This document shows positions 18,503-30,500 of a stretch of 58,440 bases of DNA, in pieces. The DNA comes from Bolinopsis microptera (lineage: Eukaryota > Ctenophora > Tentaculata > Lobata > Bolinopsidae): positions 64,001-122,440 of the forward strand of contig NW_026971776.1 of the NCBI RefSeq assembly GCF_026151205.1. The letters run 5' to 3'. The first letter of the stretch is position 1, and the number at the start of each line of letters is the position of its first letter. The notes beneath the pieces are model-generated. The model did not search any database. It had not been told where the DNA came from and worked only from the letters and a program-made list of their open reading frames with translations. A program made the position numbers and the translations under genes.

Positions 18503-21500
18503 CTGAGGAAATTAACAATTCAGCTTAATTTGTATTCTAAGTTGATTTAAGATTTATTAACTATATATGGTCGCATTTATTATTTTATAAAATAAGCTGA
18601 AGCTTAGTTTTGGTCTTTGTGAAAATTGTCCCCTAAAGATTGGTAAAATAAGTAGGTAATTACTTATGATAATTTCGTCAGAACTTCTCTTTTCGTCGTA
18701 GTCCAGGTCCTGATCAATGTTTTCCTTGTTCTTAACCTCGCCAATTATTTCTGCGTACTGTGACTTGTCCGGCTTATCTTCCTGGTTTAGAAATTGTGCT
18801 TAAATATGTGCATATATACTTATATGTGCATATATGTGCATATATGTTAAATATGTTTGCAAACTATTTAATATCAGAGTAGATCTCCTCGTAGTCTGAT
18901 TAAAGTGTTAATAATAGTTAGATCTAGAAATGAAGTCATAAAGTTAACGGTTAACGGGTAACATATATTACCAGGTATTCACCAGATATTTACCAGGTAT
19001 TTGCCAGGTATTTATCAGGTATTTACCGGGCATTTACCAGGTATTTACCGGGTATTTACCAGGTATTTGTTAATTATTCTATTATTATACCTGTTCTGGT
19101 TCAGACCGAGGAAGAGTAAAGGGATTTTTCAGTTTCAGATTACCTTTAAAGTTATACTTCTGTAGAGTAAATACAGACGCATAAGGGTTCTCCTGCATGT
19201 AATTTGAAATGAATAGTTTATAAACAATATTTATAAAGGAGTAGGGTGTAATATATAACATTAGTTCAGTATCGGTAGAACTGAATTTAACATTATTATT
19301 ATCTGATTAGAACTAAATAAGCAATGCATTTAAACATTTCATATATAGAGGTAATTTGATAATCTAGCTAGGCACACTTGGGGCACACCTGGGGCACAAA
19401 ATTGAATTTCCTGGGGAACACTTGGGGCAAAAAGTTCATCTACAAAATTATAAACAATTAAGAGTGTTGAAACTACAAACCTTATCTGCCGCAGCGTCTT
19501 TGTTTCTGAAAGAATTAGCTGTTTGGGATTCTGTTCTGACCAAAATCACTGATTCTCACCAAATCAAAAATGTGTGCAGTTCGTGTTGCAAAATATACAT
19601 TTTTTGAATGATTAATCAGTATATTTATATATATATATTTATATATTTCTGGTATTACAACGAATTTATGCCCTGCTCACACAATTGCATGGAACCGATT
19701 TAACATTTATAGTACTCATGATTTTGATCTTATATATAGGAGTTAATTTCTTGATACCCTTAAAACACAGGCTTTCTTATTTTACTGTATGAAATGGATG
19801 CAGCAAATGTCAATCAAAATAAATATCAAAGAAATAAGTAAATAGATTAAATGAATAACAATTTCCATTGTAAAATATATATATATAAGTTTTTCCAAAT
19901 CGCTGCTGAGCAACAAAATTAGTTTTATCGATTGTCACTTTAAGCAGTCAAAGTGCTGCTTAGTAATTTCCTCCATTGTATGTTGTACGTATCACTCACA
20001 CAATTTTATTTCCAATAAACTGTGAAAAAATTTTTTCAGTTTCTAAACTCATTGTAGTTTTTGTTCTCTTCACGAGAATGTTTATTTAACGAAACAGTTA
20101 AATCTTTTATAAGTTCCATGTTTTTCAAACGGATTTCCCGGTCCTGGTTAAAGTGCGCTCATACTGTTTCGTATCCTCATTAAACGTAACAAAAGTGGGA
20201 CCATCTTTTCTCAGCTGAAAGAAATTACTAATTCTCATTGCCAGGGGTATATCCTCAGCACTGTTCCTCCTCCTCTTCTCTTCATCTGAAGTGTTCTCAC
20301 GAGCAGGATTGTGAGACACAGATCGGATCACAGCAGGAGCTTTCAATCGTCCGGGGATATCAACAGCTTCAGAGTCATCGGTCTCAGTCGGGGGAACATT
20401 ACTTTCCTTTGAATCAGACCTTTTAGTTTCAGCTCCAGCTGACTTTCTGACGGGGCTTGGAGAATCATCAATTTTCTCCCTTTTCGACATCCTGGTAATA
20501 TCCACCATAGACCAACGCCCAAACGGCCCCTTCTTCTCTTTCCCTCCATCATCTGGTGTACCGTCTACTTTCTTAGACTTGAAGTAGAACCGGGGGAGGG
20601 CTGGGAACTTCCATTTTCCTTCCGGCTTGTCATCTTCTAGATCCCCCGCTTCTGAAGATTCTGATCTGAAACAACAAGGACAACACGCTATACACGACAC
20701 GATACAGTTCCGTTCTAGTTTAGACGGACCATTTCTGAAAGTGGGGAGGCTTGAGTTTCAGGTTATTACGGTAACTAGTAGGAATTAAACAGGAATTAAA
20801 TAGGAATTAAACAGGGATTAAACAGGAATTAAACATGAATTAAACATGAAACATGATAACTATAGTTACACTTACAGTAGTGTAACTATAGTTATCGAGG
20901 ATCAGAATATTTATATTCGATGTTTACAGTCAATTTGCCAATTGGATATCTAACTCAGTGGTAACGTCGTCGTATAGCATAAACTCATAAAGACGTTCTT
21001 AAATGCTGCTAACGCTTTTTCGAGTTCAGAGATTGTATTTTTATCAGGAAATGATTGATGTTTGATGACGGCAATACTTTTGCTATAACTCTATAATACT
21101 CCTAGTGTTTAGTAACCATAGTAACCACAGTTACTGCATCTTACTACATCTAAGATGATTCTTCGCCTGATCCGAACAAATCATTTGATTGTGGAAACTG
21201 TTGTCCAGATATATAAATTTATACAAATTCTAGTCTATACTATATACTTACTCAATAACAGTGCTGTCAGCTGATTGATCTGAAATAGTCAAAATGTAAA
21301 TCTGGAGTGTAACTATGGTAACTAGTAGTGTAACTAGTAGTGTTGCTAGTAGTGTAAATATGGTAACTAGTAGAACAACTTGTATCAAGCCCAAGTTTTA
21401 AATTAAACTGTTAATCCTTGTTCGCATTAACTCATTTACTTTTTTTTTTTTACTTTGGGCGATGCTCGATCGAAATCTCCTCCACTCTACGTCTCCAGAT

Positions 21501-24500
21501 GGTTCTGTCGCACATAACTGTTCGGAGATCTTCTACCCGCAACCCTGTGTCCCTGGCTACGGTGTCAAGAAAAGAGAGTGGTCTCCTCCCACGCCTGAAC
21601 TGTGGCAGCCGCCAAGGAAGGATGGTAGAGATGACCTGGTCTGAAGCTCTCATGCAATGCCCAGCAAATCTGGCACGTCTCTGTGCAACGATGGTGGAGA
21701 TGGAAGGGAGGTCACCATAGATTTGCTTTAGGGTTGGATGCTTCTTCCATGAAAGATTCCTGGCTTTCATTAGGAGCCTGGTGTAGCACCCGTCGAGACG
21801 CTTCTCAAACTGCTTGTTCAAGGTCCAGGTTTCTGAGCCATACAGCAGAACAGGTTCGATGCATGCTCTGAAGAACTTGACTTTCAGCTGGTCAGAAATG
21901 CCAGAGGTCCATACCTTCTGCAGTTTGATACAGGCTGACCAAGCCATGCCTTTCCTGGTGTTGAAGTCCTTCCTGCTCTCTGCAATATATGAGCCCAAGT
22001 ATTTGAAGTCATCAACCTGCTTGATCTGGTAACCGGATATTGAGTTCACGGGGGCAGCATCAGGAATGTTGATGGTCATGTATTCGGTCTTGGAAGCATT
22101 CATCGCAAGTCCGACATGTGCTGCTGCAGTCTCTAAATCCGAGAGCAGTTGCTGGACTTGCTCTATGGTATCGGCAGTCAAGGCCAGGTCGTCAGCGAAG
22201 TCAAGATCTGTGACTCTGACCGCAGGTACTCTCCGACTTTGCCTGGGGATGATGGTTAGGCCATGGTCAAGAGTCATGCAGTTCCTAAGGACATAATCGA
22301 GGACGATGATGAAGAGGAAAGGAGCGAGTGTATCACCCTGAAGGACCCCGATGAGTGTTCTAAAGAAGTCTGTAAGGCCGTCAATGGTTTTGACTCTGGA
22401 GTGCGATGAGTCATACAGGAGCCTGATAGCATCAGTTATGGGAGCAGGGACGCCGTAGAGGGAGAGGATGTGAAACAAGGCATCCCTGTTGATACTGTCG
22501 AATGCTTTCGAAAAGTCGACGAACACGATAGCTGCTGATCGATTTCCGATTTTACACTCTTCTAGGATGCGTCGTAGGGCAAGTATCTGAGGGAGGGTAG
22601 ATCTTCCTCTGCGGAAGCCATTTTGGTTTGGCCGCAGTAGGGGATCCAGGTATGGGTAAATCCGGTTGAGGATGAGTTTGTTGAAAACTTTCGCTGCAAC
22701 CGGAGCCAATGAGATACCTCGATAGTTCCCGGGGTTGGTCAGGTCGCCTTTCTTGGGGATGGGTATAATAGATGCCGTTGTCCAGGCTTCAGGGATTACT
22801 CCATCAATTAAGGCCCTGTTGCAGAAACTGAGGAGGTCGTCACGAAGTTGGGGAAGCTTCCAAACTGAGGGAGGGATGCTATCTAGGCCTGGTGACTTGG
22901 AGGACTTGATGGACTTGAGGACTGAATCGAGTTCGGACATGGAGAAAGGAAGACAGCTAATGGGAAGGGTGTCCGAGACTCTCTGGTTGTAGAAGGGCAA
23001 GGAGAGGTCAGGGGGTGGCTGCTCTGTCCCGAGGAGCGACTTGAAGTGCTCAAACCAAACGTTGAGCCGCTGTTCGGTGGTGCCCCCAGGCACTTTACTA
23101 TAGGGCACGGTGTTAGGAGACGTTAGCTCTCTGATGATGCGCCAAGAGCTCCGATGCCTGTGCTCAGGGTTAGTCTGCTCCAGACATGCAGTCTGTTGTT
23201 GGACATACTGTGCAGTAGCGGTGTTGTATGCTTCGTCCAGCTGCTTCTTGGCGTCTTCGAGCTTTTCTTTAGATGAGAAGGAGGGAGAAGTCCTATGACC
23301 CAGAGATGCAGTCTTGAGAATATTGCGATGGTGTGCAATATTAGGGTCGTTATATGGGTTTCCCTTTTTCTTCTTCTTTTTCTTCGGAAGTATTCGAAGA
23401 GCTGTGGTCTTGACACTATCAACCATCAGGTCATAGTCAGACTGGAGCTCTGCTTCTTGCAGGAGAGCGCTGTACCTGTTCTTCACTTCCACTGCATACT
23501 GATGTTTTAAGCAGGGATCGTGGACAAGAGGGGTCCAGTCGACACTCCGAAGGGGGTCTTTGGCCGGGGTCCTGTTTGCTCTGTAACTGGCTTGGACAAA
23601 GCAGGTGACTATACGGTGATCGGAACCGACCGTCTGCATGGTGTTGAAGGCCTGACAGTTCTTCACACTATTGGTCCATTTCTTCCGCCAGAGAATGAAG
23701 TCAATTTGATGCTTTGACCTTTTGGGGTCTTCGTAGGTCCAAAGCTTACTGATTGGCTTCTGGAAACGGGAGTTGGCAGCAAATAGCTGGTGCTCGTCCA
23801 TAAGGTCCAAGAGACGTTCACCGTTGTCATTGGTGGTGTCATGACACGAGAACCCAGTACCCCTGCTGAGCTTTGCGTTGAAGTCTCCGCTAACAGCTAG
23901 CATGTTGTGAGGTGGGACTTTAGCGATGGTCCTGGAGAGGGAACTGTAGAAAGAAGACTTGTCGTCCATGTCGCTGCAGTTGGTGGGTGCGTAGCATGAT
24001 ACCACTGATAGTCGTGGATTACCATTAACATGGATGACAATGATCCTGCTGCTCACTTTCTCCACTGAAAGGAGTGACTTCTGGATGCGAGGGGAAAGGA
24101 GGAAACCAACACCGCCAACTGAGGCATTAACTGAGTTCTTAGTGGCCGAGGAAGTGATGAGCTGATAGGACAAAATGTTCTCGATTCTAAGAGATTCTGA
24201 GTGGTGTTGGCGGTGCTCTTGGAGGGAGATGATGTCGTTGTGGTGTAGAAATGCTGAGTGTGCAAGTTCCTGCTTCCTAGATAGGGGGTTTAAAGTCCTA
24301 GTGTTAAACGTGCTGACTTGAAAAGGAACTTTCCTACGTACTAAATGGGTAGTAGCAGCACTGCCACGACTATCAGGACCCACCCCTCCCGGGGGTTTTA
24401 AGGTGGACCCGTCATATAAAGAGCAGGCTACTACTGGGTTGTTGGTAGGGGCTTGAACCCTAGTGCTATTAATCTGTGTCATCATAGAATAGAGGTGTGA

Positions 24501-27500
24501 TTTTGTCTAATGGCTAGACAATGCCCAGGCACCTCGCCACGGCAACCTGGGTGTGACACTATTTAACACCCTCATCAGTAGGCACAATCACGAGCACAGG
24601 TCTCCACGTGCCCGGCTTTATTTTCGAGGTGTATGCTCCTCTAGATCCGCCGTGTTCAGTTGACGCAGGAAGTCGGGTCTTTAATGACATTCCGGTCTAG
24701 CAGGGTCACCTCGGGCAGGGTGTGGCTCTTCACCACGCACGGACGGTCTTGGCTCGGTAAACCGATCCCTGGGCCATATTACTGGCACCTTGAAACGGGC
24801 TAGTTCTAACCAAGAAGAACTAGGCCCTCCCCTCATTATATAGGTATATAACTCCACTTTTGACCTATTTGACAGCCACTTATTATTTTCATAATCGCAC
24901 TGGTTTTGTTTCAAAAAGTGCGATTACAAATCTAATTGCACTGCTTTTTTAGAGCCCTCTCAACAGCTGTTCTACTACTATGAGGAACTTGTTTAAATAT
25001 TGATTTAAATCAGTAACCTGGGGTTCAACAGTGTACGATCAGATTGACTCTCAAATATTATAAACGCAGTTAGATTAGCGTATATAACTGCATAAGTCTC
25101 ACCGTGTTTAGTGGCTCTTCTATGTTTGCAGATGCCCACCACCAGGAAGAAGATACACATCAGCAAGATTATACCTCCAATCACACTAGCGGCTATGATA
25201 GCTGCCTGTTCTGAATCTTTCTTGCCTTTCACGGCCGCTGAACAGTGTTGGAAATGTAATTATTTGAAACTTTCGATTTGTACTTCAAACCAGCTGTAAT
25301 ATTTTGTTATTTCATCAAAAATAATAAGTCAAATTATAAAATTCAAGATTAGTTTCAGTATCTAAGAAACCATAATAGTATGGTTGCCATGGTTACCATA
25401 ATAACCATATAGCACATGCTACATAAAGTTAATCACTAACCAGCCATTAGAACCCTCAGGACAGTGTTTGATGTTGTTGTTCCGTTCACGTTTGTTGCTT
25501 TACAAAAGATCTTCATGGATGCCTCATACTTTGGTATCCAGTTTATTTTGGAAGTAGTTTTGGTTTTCTCCTAAAAAAATTAATTTTATAAGCAAGTTTT
25601 AATAAATTATGTGGTCATTAATTAAATGGTGGCTCTACTAAAGTTGCTATTGCTAAGAAGAAATATTCTTTAAATAGATTTAGTGACATCCACCTTTCCA
25701 TGTACGAATAGAAAAAGAGCCCTGTTAACTATCAGTTCAACTATCAGTTCAACTATCAGTTCAACTATCAGTTCAACTATCAGTTCAACTATCAGTTCAA
25801 CTATCAGTTCAACTATCAGTTCAACTATCAGTTCAACTATCAGTTCAACTATCAGTTCAACTATCAGTTCAACTATCAGTTCAACTATCAGTTCAACTAT
25901 CAGTTCAACTATCATTTCAACTATCAGTTCAACTGCAGTATGACTGGTATGCAAAAATTATCCTAAATAGCTTTTCTTGCAGAGACTTTTATTATTATTG
26001 TATAAAATGTGCATAAAATGTACAACTTTGTTGTACCTTCACAACTTCAGTAACATTCCCGACCGTCTGATTAGTGTAAATAATCCACTCAATAGTAGGT
26101 GGAGGGTAGCCCTCTGAAACACACATCATATCCATTGGGACCCCAACCTGGCCGTCTGGGACCGTCATCAGGGGGGATGAGGGAGCGAACCCTTCTCCTG
26201 GGAGAGATAACGAGATATTAACAATGATAGAGAGTATACTTGAACAACCAGGTGCATTGTACGATGTACAGACCGCTGCCTTGATAGATATATAAAACAT
26301 CAAGTTTGATCATGGTAAATATGAGAATTAATAAATATGATGCAGCTTAGTTTAACTGCAGCCGTTTCTTGAGATTTTGCCATCCTCTTTCCACTTACCA
26401 TTTGCTGAAAAATCGAACATTACTACAATTTACTTTCAACAAAATATGTAGTTTTCTGACTGAATTCTGTTTTACTCTGTTTAGTTGGATCCAATACGCT
26501 GTCTTTCCTCTTAAGTTATATCAACCAAATGATTAATAAGATAGTCTTTAATTTATTAAACGTCATATAATTACTTAATACCACCTACCAACATAAACAT
26601 TGACTTCAGCAGACTCCACACCCTCACTGATGCATTTGTATAAGCCTTCAGTTGTTGCTGTTACATCTTTGAATACCGCTACTACTTTACCCTAAAATCC
26701 ATATTTTTTACAACCTCAGTCAGTTAATTTGGACAATCATTTACTCTTTTAAATTAAAGTTGCATAAATTTCATTTATAAATAGCAACTCACTTGATAAA
26801 CTCCGAGACCATTCTTTACAGAAAACACAGTGCTATCAGGCACGATACTTTTACCATCCTTATAACGATAAAATAAAGATTTAAAGGAAGAAACATTCTG
26901 CACTAAAATTTACATTTTCCATCAAAAATTAAAGAGCTTAAAAATCATTTAATTGAAATAAAGATTTCATTATCCCCGAACCCTTGTTAGACAAAAGAAT
27001 TGCTACTACTGAACTCTTCTGAGTAAGTCAACATACCTGATACCAAGTGACATCAGTGTGGTCGAAAGAAAGTGGCCTCTCATAATGGGTACAAGTCAGG
27101 ATCAAGTCAGCGTTATTGAGGGGGAAGAAATCTCCAGATACTTGCACAAAGGTAGACCGGGCTGAAAATGTGGTTCTAAATGAGGACGAGGTGGCCGAGT
27201 GGTTAAGGCGATGGACTGCTAATCCATTGGGCAATGCCCGCGTGGGTTCGAATCCCATCCTCGTCGAATTTTGTTGGCTTAATGGGGGCATGGTTACATG
27301 ATGGCGGCTTAAAATAAATTGAAAATGTGGTTCTAAATGAGGACGAGGTGGCCGAGTGGTTAAGGCGATGGACTGCTAATCCATTGGGCAATGCCCGCGT
27401 GGGTTCGAATTTAATCCCATCCTCGTCGAATTTTGTTGGCTTAATGGGGGCATGGTTACATGATGGCGGCTTAAAATAAATTGAAAATGTGGTTCTAAAT

Positions 27501-30500
27501 GAGGACGAGGTGGCCGAGTGGTTAAGGCGATGGACTGCTAATCCATTGGGCAATGCCCGCGTGGGTTCGAATCCCATCCTCGTCGAATTTTGTTGGCTTA
27601 ATGGGGGCATGGTTACATGATGGCGGCATAAAATAAATTGAAAATGTGGTTCTAAATGAGGACGAGGTGGCCGAGTGGTTAAGGCGATGGACTGCTAATC
27701 TATTGGGCAATGCCCGCGTGGGTTCGAATCCCATCCTCGTCGAATTTTGTTGGCTTAATGGGGGCATGGTTACATGATGGCGGCTTAAAATAAATTGAAA
27801 ATGTGGTTCTAAATGAGGACGAGGTGGCCGAGTAGTTAAGGCGATGGACTGCTAATCCATTGGGCAATGCCCGCGTGGGTTCGAACCCATCCTCGTCGAA
27901 TTTTGTTGGCTTAATGGGGGCATGGTTACATGATGGCGGCTTAAAATAAATTGAAAATATGGTTCTAAATGAGGACGAGGTGGCCGAGTGGTTAAGGCGA
28001 TGGACTGCTAATCCATTGGGCAATGCCCGCGTGGGTTCGAATCCCATCCTCGTCGAATTTTGTAGGTTGAGTGGGGGCATGGTTACATGATGGTGGCGTG
28101 GATGTTGATTGTTTCCACTATCACACAATAAGATTAAGCTTAGACTTTATCACAAATATTGCAGTCTCATTAAGAAGATCAGACACAGTTACACACCATT
28201 TGAAACTATCACCACAATCATCATATCCAATTAACTATTCAGTTTTCAATTGCGGGTAAAGATTTCGACAATTTGGTCAGGTGGTATGATGTCATTACTC
28301 ACTTTGTACATCAGCGCACTTGTTTTGTGAATTGTGATGTGCACGTGTTGTGCACGTGTTGTGACGCGAGTGCACGTGTTATGACGCGAGTATTTATAAG
28401 TAATATAAAGTATTACTTACAGACAGTGGTTGTGAGGCTCTCTGAATCTGAGAATGTAGTCAAGTTACCCGCCACGTTGTAACCTGTACAGCTCAGTTCT
28501 CCCTCGTGATTGTAGTTTACGCTCGAAACTTTACCTGAAATAAAACGATTGGCCATTTGATTTAGGAATTAAAACTGTTTACCAAAATTAGCCAAATTTA
28601 TATATTATAATTTTATTTAAAAACGTTGAATCGTACCATCATGGTTGTCATGGCTGCTTATAACTTTATAAATATAATAAACATAATATTAAACCAGATT
28701 TCAAAACCTACCGAAGCAAGTCTTCACGTAATCTCCCACACACTTTCCGTCCCCCTGACTCTGCTCGTTGTCATTGTTGCTGAACACGTATACCAAAGTA
28801 CTACCAAACTGAAGATATCAGGAGATCACAATATGATAGATATATAAATTCGTATATGAACATATACATGACAGGATTGTTGTGCTGGTTACTGAAGAGC
28901 GTTCTCCTTCTGCAGTTTTTTGAGAAAAGGAACCAAGATACAGATCATGTAATAAAACTGACAGTTAAATATATTAACTAACCTTCATCTCAACTTTGTA
29001 AGGAGCTCTGCCTCCCCTAACACTACAGGTAAAGGTAGCTTCACTTCCGTACTGTAACTCTCCAGTTGTGGTGGTTAAGGAGTACACATCCACTGGGGAC
29101 ACTAAAGAAGGAGTGGTGGTTAAGGAGTACACATCCACTGGGGACACTAAAGAAGGAGTGGTGGTTAAGGAGTACACATCCACTGGGAACACTAAAGAAG
29201 GAGTGGTGGTTAAGGAGTACACATCCACTGGGGACACTAAAGAAGGAGTGGTGGTTAAGGAGTACACATCCACTGGGGACACTAAAGAAGGAGTGGTGGT
29301 TAAGGAGTACACATCCACTGGGGACACTAAAGAAGGAGTGGCGGTTAAGGAGTACACATCCACTGGGGACACTAAAGAAGGAGTGGTGGTTAAGGAGTAC
29401 ACATCCACTGGGGACACTAAAGAAGGAGTGGTGGTTAATGAGTACACATCCACTGGGAACACTAAAGAAGGAGTGGTGGTTAAGGAGTACACATCCACTG
29501 GGAACACTAAAGAAGGAGTGGTGGTTAATGAGTACACATCCACTGGGAACACTAAAGAAGGAGTGGTGGTTAAGGAGTACACATCCACTGGGAACACTAA
29601 AGAAGGAGTGGTGGTTAAGGAGTACACATCCACTGGGGACACTAAAGAAGGAGTGGTGGTTAAGGAGTACACATCCACTGGGGACACTAAAGAAGGAGTG
29701 GTGGTTAAGGAGTACACATCCACTGGGGACACTAAAGAAGGATTGGTGGTTAAGGAGTACACATCCACTGGGGACACTAAAGAAGGAGTGGTGGTTAAGG
29801 AGTACACATCCACTGGGGACACTAAAGAAGGAGTGGTGCTTAAGGAGTACACATCCACTGGGGACACTAAAGAAGGAGTGGTGGTTAAGGAGTACACATC
29901 CACTGGGGACACTAAAGAAGGAGTGGTGGTTAAGGAGTATACATCCACTGGGGACACTAAAGAAGGAGTGGTGGTTAAGGAGTACACATCTACTGGGGAC
30001 ACTAAAGGAGGAGTGGTGGTTAAGGAGTACACATCCACTGGGGACACTAAAGGAGGAGTGGTGGTTAAGGAGTACACATCCACTGGGAACACTAAAGAAG
30101 GAGTGGTGGTTAAGGAGTATACATCCACTGGGGACACTAAAGAAGGAGTGGTGGTTAAGGAGTACACATCTACTGGGGACACTAAAGAAGGAGTGGTGGT
30201 TAAGGAGTACACATCCACTGGGGACACTAAAGAAGGAGTGGTGGTTAAGGAGTATACATCCACTGGGGACACTAAAGAAGGAGTGGTGGTTAAGGAGTAC
30301 ACATCTACTGGGGACACTAAAGAAGGAGTGGTGGTTAAGGAGTACACATCCACTGGGGACACTAAAGAAGGAGTGGTGGTTAAGGAGTACACATCCACTG
30401 GGGACACTAAAGAAGGAGTGGTGGTTAAGGAGTACACATCCACTGGGAACACTAAAGAAGGAGTGGTGGTTAAGGAGTACACATCCACTGGGGACACTAA

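Larger units (their letters stand above)
27162..28060 (+). repeat. 157-bp tandem array: tRNA-Ser plus splice-acceptor flank (x6)
   Basis: Six units of 156-162 bp, each with a tRNA-Ser and the spacer TTAATGGGGGCATGGTTACATGATGGCGG. Each spacer ends GAAAATGTGGTTCTAAATGAG, whose complement is the sequence immediately before the Ig7 acceptor (AGAACCACATTTTCA). The amplified unit therefore spans from inside the acceptor flank through the tRNA. Confidence 0.93.

Noticed and set aside
19422-19607. Plus-strand 61-aa ORF
   Set aside because: The minus strand here carries a tail B exon with acceptor, donor and matching phase; the plus ORF lacks such support.
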